A stretch of 64,000 nucleotides of DNA, from NCBI RefSeq assembly GCF_016920785.2, contig NW_024609857.1:6815189-6879188 (forward strand). Reading direction: 5' to 3'. How positions within the stretch are numbered: position 1 is the stretch's first letter; the number at the start of each line of letters is the position of its first letter. The position numbers and the translations under genes were made by a program. Origin of the DNA: Ixodes scapularis (taxonomy: Eukaryota > Arthropoda > Arachnida > Ixodida > Ixodidae). Below the pieces are notes generated by a model. It ran no database searches, was not told the DNA's origin, and was given only the letters and a program-made list of their open reading frames with translations. Of the stretch, positions 32,986 to 44,022 are shown piece by piece.

Positions 32986-35900
32986 ATGGCGCCACACGTA
33001 GCAGCCGAAGGTGAGTGTTTGATTTTTTTTATCAAGTTTGTATAAAATGTAGCACGTCTCAGATTTTTATTACATGACATTCAAGAACGTTAGATTTGCT
33101 TTGAGCAAGCCGGCTCAGGCGTTAAGCCCGATTCACACAACCAGCGTTTAGCCACCCCGTCGATTGGAAACGACTCGACTGCTCGCCGGTTCTTTTGCGC
33201 GAGCTTTCGCTCGGGCGCTGTGAACCCTATGAACTGTGGTGCTCAAAGCTAGCACAATTAGGCACGGCTAGCGTCCCGGTGGAAGCTGCAGATAGCGGAA
33301 ACCGAAGACACCGTCGCATAAGAGTGGCGAAGCCGCGATCCTGCGCTGATCGTTGTCCCGCCGCTCTCTCCGGCAATATCGACACTTCGCTGCTGGGTGT
33401 CTCGTATTTCGACGTTTTAGAGAAACTTGGCATTGGCAAGCGCGAGGAGTCTCTATATCGTTTTCTCCGTCGCCTGCGTGGAGGAAACACTGTGGCGATA
33501 GAAACATATGCTCATGCAGTCAGTCAACTTGGACAATCCCCTGTTCCCTCAATCCTATCGCATTCTTTGACTGCGTTTGTGACAACAACGTTTCCCCAGT
33601 GTGAAAGCTTTCAGTCACAACGGGCTACAAACTGGGTTGTGCATTGCATGTAGCCCTGAGGGAATTCTTCGCCGGAGACACCAGCACATTAGTTTCATTG
33701 GTAAGGTGACCGGCCACTAACGTGTTTGGCAAATGAAGCGATCACGGGTAAGTAGAAATGCAAACAATGTTGAATGAATATTAAGGTGGTTGTAGCCAGA
33801 GCCTGCCAGTTGAAATCAACCTTTAACAATATAGTCTGCGGTAACTTCTTTTTGCACTTAGGATTGCAATTTTAAACACAAAGCCACTCCACATAGCTGT
33901 CGAAAATCGTGTAAACAACAGTAGTCATCGTCCCCGGTTCGGATGAGCGAAGCCTTAGCTTGATGAAAAGAATGGCGGTCTATACTTCTTGGTTGTTTCA
34001 ATCACAACCTCGCACAGCTGAACAGACAAAGAAATCAAGGAAATATATCCCGCGCTGGCTTGCAAATCACAGCACACAAGCAGGGTACACAGCAAAGCAG
34101 AAAACACTGGCAATGAGCACACGGAGGCATGCAGCTTCCTTTCTTTTTCCCTCGGCGAATGATTGGTTTGCTGCAGCATTCCGTAAGCACGTCGACATTC
34201 AAAAGTTGAGCCTGATCTGTCTTGCAGTGCCTTGCGGAACGGCAAGTATCGCCCACCATTCCACAAGGCACTGCAGGACTCGCAAATGTGTGAACAGTGC
34301 TTTGCAATAAAGGCCATGATCGGGCAGCAGGTGCCCATCTAAAGACATTTAATATTGATTGGCATTGAACTAACCTTTGGGCTTCATCACGTAGCAAGCA
34401 TGGGTGAGGTATAATTCAAGAACATTTAATGTTCGACGAGTTTAATACGTTGTGGTGCTTTCCCATCTGTTTCGGTGTCACGGAGTGGGGTTCAAATTAA
34501 TAAAAATAATTCAATGATCCACTCTGAGAATAAACGAGAAATTACGGGAAAAGAACAAGAGAGCTAAGTTCGACCATTGACTAGCGCTAGGTCCACGCCT
34601 GGTGTATAATCAGTAGAGAAAGATGATGACACAGGGAGGATAAGCAAACAAAAGATTAGATTTAATAAAGTGAAAAACTAAGCTGTACACGGCAATAGAG
34701 CACTCAACACAAACCACACTCCAGCTCAAAGCTATGGAGCCCTGCGAGCCAGAAACTAATACTAAAAAGACTCGACGCTCATAAAACCGGAATAAGCCAA
34801 CAAAACAGTGACGAAAACCCGACGCTAACAACGAGAGCAAACCGAGATGGAGCTCGAACGTTACCGCTACACACATGGGATAATCCCCCAAAACAGTCGC
34901 GACAGAAAGTAGCACTGTGTAAAAATCTTCCCAACATTCAACAATTCATACTTCAGAGCCAGAGAATGCAGTAGACAAGTCCTAGAAAACCAGGCTTAGC
35001 TTTCCGGTAGGTGCCGAGTCCAGAGCAGTCCGTAGTCTGGAGTTGTCGGCCGAAGAACGGCGTCTCGAAGTCCAGCGGTCCAATTAGAGGCTTGATGAGG
35101 TCGACACCGCGCACCACACAGCCACACACGCTTCAGCACAACAAACTCAAACACTTGTCCGACAGGCAGGGCAGAAGCCAAAAATTACACGTTCCAAGAC
35201 TCATCTGCAGGGAGTAACCGCGTTGAGTAGCGACCCGGCCAGCTCTGGGGTTGGACTACCTTCTTTGTTCCCGAACCCCCTTTTATAGGCTCGTCTACCG
35301 ACCAACCTCCCGTTTCCCCGCCTTTCGGGTCAGTCAACTTTCAAGAAAAACAAAGCTACACAGCAACGACCCAAATGGCAAAACCTATTACATTTTTCAG
35401 ACAACCAAACATATGTGCCCATCCATTCCCCCGTACGAGTCCAAAAACATCAATTATCGCCGATACATAGAACACGACAGGCGGCAGACTGAGCAAAGCC
35501 GCCACCTTCAAAAAGCGCACTAGCCAGCGTAAACATCTTTGTATCCCGGCGGCGCCCCTGCATGTCAAATCGGCACCATACGCGAGCCAGCATACGCACC
35601 CCTCCGTCCGCGAGGTCAAAGCCACAAACTGTGACCTGGGATGATCTACGTCGCCCGTTAACAAAAACCCATTCCGCAAACGAGCAGATTCGTTGGGGAC
35701 TTAGAAAGGAACTACGACGGGACGAACTGAGATTAAAAGTGGCACCACACTCCCCCTTTTTGACCGTACCAACACTTAAAGTGGTCCAAAAAAAAGATCA
35801 TAAAAGTATTTAAAAAAATGAAGAGAAGCCTGAATTTGTGACACCCGGTTTCTCCATCCTGTGTTTTTTTTGTGCTTTTTCTATTACGAAGCGAGACATT

Positions 35901-37061
35901 ATTCCAGCCGTAGGCACCAGATGTAATTCCCGTCTGCGATCATAAGATTATAGGATCCTATCTGCCGGCAGCTAAGTGTCAATTACATCCGGCTTGTGCA
36001 TACAGTGCAACATCTTTTGCTATTCAGCCGATCATCACTTTACAGCCTGGGTATCTGTTCTTGTAAACGACAGTAGTGCTACATGTTAAACGGCTCTAAA
36101 GCGATAGAGCAAACTCACATCTCATTATCTTTTAGCTGAATAAACTGTTTGTTTGGTTATGCTTGTTATCCAATTTTTGTTTTAAATTTAATTTTCTCAT
36201 ATAAACACCTTACATTATAGAAAAAAAATCTTTTTATAGTACGGAGGTGTCCATATTAAGAAGACATGACTGTATCATCTTTGAAACTAGTTTGCCACAG
36301 CCAGTGTTATAATATGTATTGATTTTTTATGCAGTGCCTGCCTTTCCTTGCCCCTTGTGAGGACGACTGAGAAAGCGACTTTGCGCCACAACGACGGATG
36401 GCAAGTGTCCCAAGTGTCGTCACCTATAGTGGTCATGTGCTATGTGTTCGCAGCATTGTAAGCCGACCGTGGAGCACTTTCAAAAGGGAACTTTCGCCAT
36501 GTGCAGAGTATGGCCGTGTACAATACGAGGCACGTACAGTCAGAAGAATTATGAGAGGGAACATGCGGGCGCGTGTCACTTGGTACAGGCAGAGCAGCCT
36601 AGCAAGTGTCATGCTTGTGCACTGAGGGGCCCTGGTTTGAAGAGCCGAGGCAGAAGTTTCAGCGGCGGTGTCACCGCCCTGGCGGCTTGTCGCCGAAGCA
36701 GAAACGGGGTTAGCTAGCTTTGCTCGTGGCTGGCTTTGTGTAGTGTGTGTAGACCGGGAACGTAGGCTTATGAACTTCGGCAACAAGAATACTACACGGC
36801 TTTGGTGTTTTGGTACGAGCAACAAACGTGACACTATCTGCTACGACTAGCTACGACCACCTACCGCAGCGGTGAAGGCATCCAAGAAGCAGAACCTGTG
36901 TATTACGCCGTTGCCGTAACCCAACAGTGCTCATTTGTCATGGAGGGCTTTCCGCCCAGAGACTTTGCTCGTCACTGAGTGTTATTTCCCGTGTTTCTCT
37001 TTGTGTGCGCAGTGGCTGGACGGGCCTCATACAGCAGTTCTTCAGTCTCAAAGGTGACTAA
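32986..37061 (+). CDS. Candidate small three-exon gene, function unknown
   Basis: I do not recognise this protein. Exons proposed from splice sites and phase are 32986-33010 (donor gaag|gtgagt), 36870-36915 (acceptor ctaccgcag, donor ttgcc|gtaacc) and 37013-37061 (acceptor tgtgtgcgcag, stop TAA). Together they give a 39-aa product that starts MAPHVAAE, contains KASKKQNLCITPL and ends in GWTGLIQQFFSLKGD. Phases match at both junctions. AATAAA at 38256-38261 could end the transcript after a 1.2-kb 3' UTR. It diverges from PDSS2. Alternatives are that only exon 1 is real and joins other downstream exons, or that the chain is chance. Confidence 0.28.
33011..34475. other. No recognised gene
   Basis: Contains a 152-codon plus-strand open frame (33195-33653) with no recognisable domain. 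The rest is non-coding by eye. It may be the first intron of the candidate small gene. Confidence 0.3.
34476..35761 (-). mobile_element. Candidate solo/3' LTR with polypurine tract
   Basis: On the minus strand 'aaaaagggggag' (35761-35750), a classic polypurine tract, is followed directly by TGTGGTGCC. The segment ends 'ccactccgtgaca' (34476), so the borders are TGT...ACA over about 1.27 kb. A TATA-like 'gcctataaaaggggg' lies inside. No internal gag/pol and no second LTR are visible, and no 5-bp duplication is clear, so the far border is tentative. Confidence 0.4.
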
Positions 37062-38492
37062 AAGTTGAGGGTGGATGGACTTGCAGCAATCCCCTCGGTT
37101 GGTGCGTGTGACAGAACCTTTGTACGGCATCATCGGGAGGATGCTGTTGTGAGTTAGCAAGTTGTCCAATTGTATGTTCATTATGCTAATATTTGAAAAA
37201 GCTTGTTTAAAAGGATGCTGGACCAAAATTTGGATTTCATAATATAAGGCCGCGGAAGCTTTGAATGGGAGCTCTACAAACTCCGAAACATCACTCATAC
37301 ATTAATATCTCAAACGGATGGCCGTATTCTTGGAAAGGAAAGGGCACAATCAAACAAAAAATGTGACATCATACTTCTCCTGGTACACTTTAAAATGAGG
37401 GGAAGCGGCCTCGCTTCTCTCATTCCCGCTTCGGTTCACCTGCTTAAGGGGATGAAGCCTAGAGGAGAGGGAATGAGAATCGCGACATCACATGTCTCGT
37501 CAGCCTTGTTGAATCCCACATGTTTCCAAAAATACGGCCATCCGTTAGAAATAATGCTCTATGTGTGATGTTTTGGGGGTTTTGCAGCGTCCCGCCTACC
37601 GCCCCAGTGTTGTTTTGCAAGCTTCGAATTTCGGTTAAGCATACCTTTTAATATGAATAATTGTGTCATCAGAATGTTAGAACATGTCAGTTCTACACAG
37701 CTACTCTCAAACATTTTCGAGTGGTCTCGCCTGCCAGATTCAAAGGGGGGGGGGGGCAACATGTACATGTTTTTATATCTACAGCACAAATAGTTCCTAT
37801 CATGCACTCTAAATAGCTGTCAATCGACAGACTGGGTAAAAGAGTGAGCACAAACAAGTCCAACTACCAGCAATGCTGTCCATGGCGAATCTTGGACACC
37901 ATGTCTTACGTTATGTGGCCTCAGCGGTCTTTCTATAGTTCTTTTCATTGTTGCCGGTAGAGCAGCTACCGATAGGGGGGGTTGCGAGGACGTCAACTTT
38001 GAAATGCAGTTTCTTCACATAATGTTTGCACTTTGGGAAGTTTCTACACATATACCTTGAAGTCGCTATTGTACGGATGAAACAACTTTGTAAGAGTGTC
38101 TATGAAAACTTGGGCAGGGTTCTCTTTAACGTGCCTGACTTACAACAAGGCTGTCCAACTTGAGAAATTTCACTGGTGGGAAGCTTATTTTCATATAAGA
38201 ATGGTGTACTTCTTCACAGCGCTGTATGTATCCAACAGAAACTCCAGATGTGTTCAATAAAAGTAGCATTTGCTAATATTGTGTTTTCTGTGTATCTGAT
38301 GCACTAGGTTGTATTTGTTTTGAACGCTTGCTACGTTTAGGCTATAAAAAATAGTCTAAATTTTATGCCGACAAGCTTATTGAAAAAGAAGTGTTCGCTC
38401 TGAATAAAAGATTCCAGAAATTACACTAAAATAAATTGCTACTTGGGGTAGCAAAAATGGTGTTTTACAGTCGACTCTCATTATTTCAAACT
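35762..38492. other. Mostly non-coding; hosts the candidate small-gene exons
   Basis: Apart from the proposed exons at 36870 and 37013 and the AATAAA at 38256, I see no conserved coding sequence. A Cys-rich plus-strand frame at 36442-36627 has no known finger spacing. Confidence 0.3.
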
Positions 38493-39562
38493 CCAGGGCC
38501 CGTTTGCTCGAAGCGCTAACCGCGGCTGAAGTTAGCCGCAGTACCTAGGAGAGGGATTTTCAAATCACGTGACTGGCTCAGTAGGGATGCGGGAAAGCGT
38601 GGCGGTGCCCCGGTGAGTGAGCGCCGCACGCTTTGGAACTAATATGTCGTTGTAGCTGCAATACCGGGCGCGTTAGTCAGCAACGAATGGTGCAGGAGGC
38701 TTTCGCTTTGCCTTACCTCACTTCATCACAAAGCATGAGCAAGGCTCTTGCCGCATTTTTTAGATAGTCTTTCGACTCTGGCCATTCCTAAGCCTAAATG
38801 AATGTAGCAACATCTTTGGAAAGCGAATTGTCTTGACTCTATCGGTCGGGTATTGATTGCACACAAAAGCAAACAGCATCCCTATAGACCTTTTCTAAAT
38901 TACCCAAGCATCGAGAAGAACGCTGGAAGTATAATTCTGCGGTCCGCGCGCACTGGCCTTCCTCTTATAAAAGATTCGAAGTAAATAATCATAATAAATA
39001 TTTGACCAACGCACGTGCAAGACAAAATTTGTTTTAGACTTTTTGCTTTAGAACAGTTACTACTTCAGACGCCAGCACGTGCAACGCGTGTAACTACACT
39101 TGTAGCATACGCCTCGGTGCTTGGGAAATTTAGAGAAAGGTCTAATATGGTCTATTGGGACGCTGTCTGCTTTTGTGTGCTATTAATACCCGGCCGATTG
39201 AGTCAAGGCAATCCACTTTCCAAAGACATTGCCATGCTAACATTTATCGCGTTCATTTAGGCTTAGGAATGGCCAGAATCGAAAGACTATCTAAAAAATG
39301 CGGCGAGGTCATATGCTCATGCTTTGCGATTTAAATGAGGTAAGGCAAAGCGAAAGCCTCTGGCACCATTCATTGCTGACTAACGCGCCCAATATTGCAG
39401 CTACAACGACATATTAGTTTCAAAGCGAGCGGCGCTCACTCACCGGGGCACCGCCATGTTTCCCTGCATTCCTGCCGAGCCAGTCACGTGATTTCAAAAT
39501 CCCTCTCCTAGGTACTGCGGTTAACTTTAGCCGCGGTTAGCGCTTGAGCAAACGGGCCCTGG
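38493..39562. mobile_element. Long foldback element, arms about 450 bp
   Basis: The left end 'ccagggcccgtttgctcgaa' and 'gcgctaaccgcggct' is mirrored by the right end 'agccgcggttagcgcttgag' and 'caaacgggccctgg'. Matching continues deep inside, for example 'gtgcaggaggctttcgcttt' with 'aaagcgaaagcctctggcac', and 'gtctttcgactctggccatt' with 'aatggccagaatcgaaagac'. The interior loop is about 150 bp. No transposase ORF and no obvious target duplication. Confidence 0.75.
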
Positions 39563-39623
39563 AAGCCACACACTTTAGTTTGAAATATCAGAAGATTGAA
39601 TTATCACAATTCATCTCAATATT

Positions 39624-39855
39624 GTCACGAATAAAAACATACTTCTTTATTAAACTTAAAATCAGTGTGTAATGCGCCAAACTTGTGCTGAGAAACATAA
39701 ATTAACAAAGACTTTTGATGCTGTCGAAAGGACAACTGCCTCAAGCAGCCAAGCGAAGGTACTTTTGTAAGCGCGTGGGTATCTAGAAGTTTCTGAGCTC
39801 GAACAAAAAAAATTGAGAGTCGTCTCATCATTCCAGTCACGCAAACAAAAGAAAG
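39624..39855. repeat. Dispersed repeat, copy A of a direct pair
   Basis: 'tgtcacgaataaaaacat', 'gagaaacataaattaacaaa' and 'gtgggtatctagaagtttct' match copy B at 42256-42497 in the same orientation, about 75% by eye. The pair brackets the Asp-rich frame and the Kolobok-like insertion. Confidence 0.6.
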
Positions 39856-40472
39856 AAGGACATGCGCTGGCGGGGTCAGCGGCATGTGAGTCAATCACGC
39901 TGCTGACTCGGCTATTTGCACGTGGCATTACTCCCCTCTTGTGAAAGACTCATCGTCTTTATGCAACACAAAATTAAATTAACAGCTTAAACAAGACTAG
40001 GTCAAAATACAGAGTCTCGTAAATAGCTGATTTTCACAGTCCTACCGAGCATACCTAGTTCAGTTGAGTCGGAAGACGTGAATCACCTACGGGTCGCAGA
40101 GGGCAGCGTGACAATGTTCATGTGCCATTGGCCAGCGACTTACAACTTAGGTCACATGTAGCGAATAACCTTGAGGTCGAAGCACCACTTTAACAGTTCC
40201 TTGCTGCGACGATGAATTGGTGTTTAGATTCACAGTGGGTAGCCAGGCTGAAACTGGGCGTCGTGGTGACAAAGATTGTAGCAGTCATCGTCAGGAAGTT
40301 GTGGCTTGCATCAAAATGGGACCAAGCTGGCAAACTTCCTCCGTTCGTTGAGTGACATACCAGGCGTCGTCGTCCTGTTCGTCTTCGTGACAGATACCAC
40401 ACTTGCCGTAGGTATTGTCATCGGGTTCATCATCAAGGTCGCCGTCAAGTTTGTAGTCGTGGTTGTCGTTAA

Positions 40473-41803
40473 AGGGCAACTCCGGACCATACTTTCAATT
40501 TTGGGATTATGACTGTTTTTAGTGCAGACAGCGTCCCTGAATTGCAAGGTGTAATTTTTTCCTCGTTATTGTGCGTAGTTTTAAAGATATGGACGCCTCA
40601 AAGTTTTGTTTGGGGCACGGCCACCAAAACCGAAACTAGCCGCTCGAGGCCCTGGCAGCACTAGAAATCAGCCGCTATGTGAACGTGACGTCAGGATCGT
40701 TCTCGTTCAACGAGTATGCAGGTTGATCAGCAGCTACTTCTGTTGCGCTAGCCGTCTAAAGGTAGGAGGTAAGCTGATTTTATTTTAATTCTGTATATGT
40801 AGTAGTTATCCAGCACATGTAGGAAGAGTTAGTGCGTATACCCAAAAGCTAGTGACTGATAAACCCGTAAACTCGTACAGTGCCGTACTCGGCGGCCGCT
40901 GCCGCCGTGCGTGTGCCATGCCGTACTTGTCACTAGTATACCCAAAAGGCAGCGACTGGAAAACGAGTGAACTCGTTCAGTACCGTACTCAGCGGCTGTC
41001 GCCGTGTGTGCAGTCTTCCGTACTCTGTCGCTAGGCCTAAATTGTCATCGGGGCTCCGTGGATGGGGCGGCGTTGCTCTACGACGCGCTGCCAGTGAAGT
41101 ACAGTACTGGGGGCCCTCTCGCTTTCGCGCTGCGGGTCAGTAACAGACACGAAGCTTTGAGGCTTTCCGGCACGGGCTGCTGCGTTAGGGCTGTACATGT
41201 CTGTTTTTGCATTCTTTTTTCCTTGGGCGCGTAAAAGCCAAAGTCCACTCGTCGAACAGCGTTTACCCACACCTTCTTCAATTTCTGGTACGTTGGAAAT
41301 TTGTGAAAAAGCACCTCCGGGTTGTGCAGCGGGTTGTTTGAGCAGCCCACAGCACTACAAGTTCTACTCGGCATCCTTCGAGGAACAGCTGGGCAGTCTT
41401 GGGCGCTACGAGTTGCTCGCTAAAACCAGTCTTTGAGTCCTCACAAGCAAATAAACAAAAGGCTATACCGAAGCTACACGGGCTACAGATAAAAGCAATG
41501 GCTAAACATGACAATCACAAGTCCAAGTAGCGGTGGTAGCGGCTCAAAGAAGCGCACTCCGCGTAACGCTTGGAGGAAAAAAAGAATGATACTGACGTCA
41601 CGGCCCAATGTTGCTTTAGTGATCGGCAACCCGCTAGCCGACCGCTAAGGTGCAGCGGCTCGCGGCGGGTCACATTTTTATTATCGGCATTAGTTGAGAA
41701 TGCGGCATCCCACGGACGTAATATTTTGGCTGGGGTCGTATTTTGTGTCACTGCAGCGATACCAGTAATTTCTTTAATTTCGAGTTTTGGCCGGAGTTGC
41801 CCT
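40473..41803 (-). mobile_element. Kolobok-like DNA transposon (TTAA target duplication, THAP exon)
   Basis: Flanked by TTAA at 40469-40472 and 41804-41807. Ends are perfect 13-bp inverted repeats AGGGCAACTCCGG / CCGGAGTTGCCCT, and similarity fades beyond. The 1331-bp element carries a THAP zinc-finger frame on the minus strand near its right end. TTAA duplication plus a THAP domain fits the Kolobok superfamily, some of whose transposases start with THAP; P elements also have THAP but make 8-bp duplications. The DDE transposase core is missing, so this is a deletion derivative. Confidence 0.65.
41078..41374 (-). pseudogene. THAP-type zinc finger fragment within the Kolobok-like element
   Basis: 98-codon frame starting MPSRTCSAVGCSNN, with the first two zinc ligands (C6, C11), then VLFHKFPTYQKLKKVWVNAV, whose Phe-Pro and Trp match the THAP fold, and VDFGFYAPKEKR. 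The later C-x2-H ligands and the AVPTIF box are not in this frame, so the domain is either split by an intron after about residue 54 or truncated. The rest of the frame (QKQTCTALTQQ onward) looks unlike THAP. Role: sequence-specific binding of transposon ends, by family knowledge. Confidence 0.6.
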
Positions 41804-42255
41804 TTAAAGTCATCGTCCGGATTGTCCTTGGATAACTGTCAAAGCCGTAGTCGGGATCGTCTTCCATGAAATTGTTTGAGTCTTCGCCTGGGTCATCATC
41901 AGTGTCGTCATCAGTCTCGTCACCACGGTTGAAGACTGTTTGTCATCGAGGCCGTTGTCAGGTTGGTTGTTGACATTGTAGCCGGGTTTGGTCTTTGGAG
42001 TTGTCGTCCGTTTCATCATCAGCGTAGAAGTCGTCATGATGTTTTCGTCTAAGTGTGGTAGCCAGGGGCTTTGTCAAGTTCATTGTCCGGGTCGCTTCCG
42101 AGGCCATAGTTGAGGTCGTCGTTGGTGTCAGAGTTGGAGTCGTCCTCGGATGATTTTAAGGACGTCGCCTTCACGATCGTCGTCTTCAGAGTTATCGTGT
42201 TCACAGATGGTACGCTTTATGGGCATAGACTGCGTTACCCTGCACATCCACCAAT

Positions 42256-42497
42256 ATGTCATGAACAAAAACAAACTTGATTAATAAAACTTCAGATCAA
42301 TGTTAAATGCAGCGAACTTGTGCCGAGAAACATAAAGGAACAAAGACCGCACATATTTTGACAGCGACAAAAGGACGACTGACTCGAGCAGCCATGCGAA
42401 GCTCTTTTTGTAAGCCCGTAGGTATCTAGAAGGTTCCGAGCTCGAACAAACAAGGTTCTCGAGTCATCTCAAACATTCTAGGCGTGCAAACAAACAA
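42256..42497. repeat. Dispersed repeat, copy B of a direct pair
   Basis: 'tgtcatgaacaaaaac', 'gccgagaaacataaagg' and 'gtaggtatctagaaggttcc' match copy A at 39624-39855. A pair 2.6 kb apart could be LTR-like, but no primer site or polypurine tract was found. Confidence 0.55.
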
Positions 42498-44022
42498 AAG
42501 ATTTTCCATTCCACCCAACTCCATTGCAGAGAATTGGAATTTTCTAATACTAATTCCATTCCTTTGAACTCCTGGAAAGGAAAAACTGGGCCCATTCCCA
42601 CTCCTGGAATGGCTGAACTGCTGCATTCCATTCCTCTCAATCCCTCCCAATTGTGAAAATGGCACTTGACAGCTAGTACTAAGTTACCGGAAAATAACGT
42701 CGGCGTAAAGCTGGCGTTGTGAAATGCGTAGACAACTGCAAAATTCAAAACCCTACCCACAATCATTGATTTTACTAAGTTGAGCTTTGGTCGCACATAG
42801 CACTAGTGGCAATTGGTATGGGGGCACTGCAGATATTGATCGCACCACCACGTGTAAAAGCCTCGTAACAGAGAGGAAAACTAAGTCGCCCATCTTTTCC
42901 ACAAAAGAACCGTATATGTCCTCCACTTTTACGAGATACATAATAAGTGAGGAGTCACGTGTATTAACGAAGTGCGGGCGGTGTGACATTGTCCCTGCCT
43001 GGTGGCCTGCAACTGGTGCTGTAATCACACATGGTCCCAACAGCCTTATGGTTGCATCTCGCAGCACCAGGAACGACACCTTGGCTGTGTTCCAAATCTT
43101 ACCCAAATAGATCCGAGTTACTCCGGTGGGTCGTGTCACGTGACAACACAGATTGAAAAGTGCTGGGCACGGGTAGTTTTTGGAACGCTGAGGTACAAAA
43201 CCCTTACCCTGGATTAAGATCGAGTAAATTGCCCTTGTCAGCCTACAACTCTACAGTTTGGGTTGCTTCACTGGGGTTGCCACTTTCATCCTCGAAGGAA
43301 CATAAGCAGTCAGATAACCAAACCGTCAGTTACCTAAGTGCAATAATGCCGTTTCGAAAGCCCCTTTGACGGCATCTAAGCAGCTCGCATTAGAACAAAG
43401 CCTATTCCATTCCACTCTATTCTGGGCAAAATGTAACTACTAATTTCATTCCCATTCCATTCCAGTGCTGCCACCATTTTATTTGCATTCGATCCCAGGG
43501 TTGTGGAAGTGCGGAATCGTTCCAACTCTGGAGTGGCAACTCCTCAACACTGGTGATAGTCACCAAGGCACCCAGTTCAGTGTGAATGCTGTCCTCACAG
43601 CCCATCCAAAGCTGTTATTACTGTAACAAACTCCAGTACGACGAAGTAGTTGAATTCGCAAGCCTGTTGTGCAGATTTGTACCTTGCATTGTTTCCGGTA
43701 TTTTTTATTTCTTTTGTATTTTATAATGGACAACAACCGTTGTAATCTCGGTATTGTTGCGAAACCTGAAGGTTTTATCATCGGTGCACTTTTAAATAAA
43801 TACATATATGCCACAGCCGCAGCTCAGCGAAGTATTCATTTTGATTGAGCGATAATGATGTTTGCCTTCTGTTAGAATTAAGAAAACCAAAACAATATTC
43901 AACATGATAGATAATTTTGGACACCCGCGGCATGTGTGATCTGAGCATTTGTTCTTTTCATCTGAAGTGTGTCTCTTGCTTACTACCTATAGAGTATACG
44001 ATGTTGTGGACGGAAAAGATGC
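42498..44022. other. No recognised gene
   Basis: A 128-codon minus-strand frame (42753-43139) has no recognisable domain. 'ccattcc'-rich stretches at 42505-42665 and 43405-43465 look like a diverged simple or dispersed repeat. Confidence 0.3.

Larger units (their letters stand above)
40291..42037 (-). pseudogene. Asp/Asn-rich minus-strand reading frame interrupted by a transposon
   Basis: Outside the Kolobok-like element (40473-41803) the minus strand on both sides encodes acidic sequence: GDETDDDTDDDPGEDSNNF on the right side and HDYKLDGDLDDEPDDN followed by CGICHEDEQDDD on the left. Removing the element and one TTAA leaves the acidic frame open across the join. There is an apparent 1-2 nt shift and several stops farther right (around 41950-42040). 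It could be a broken acidic gene or a GAC/GAT-rich minisatellite; I cannot name a family. Confidence 0.35.

Noticed and set aside
33195..33653. 152-codon plus-strand frame upstream of PDSS2
   Set aside because: Long for chance and GC-rich, but no recognisable domain, and the opposite strand is equally open in part. Kept only as a note in the region entry.
36442..36627. Cys-rich frame that looked like zinc fingers
   Set aside because: The Cys/His spacing does not fit C2H2, CCHC, THAP or RING patterns, and both ends run into stops without splice sites.
42753..43139. 128-codon minus-strand frame that at first resembled a small ribosomal protein
   Set aside because: Compared by memory with L14 and S17 mitochondrial ribosomal proteins; the conserved blocks do not line up in order, and there is no ATG with good context.
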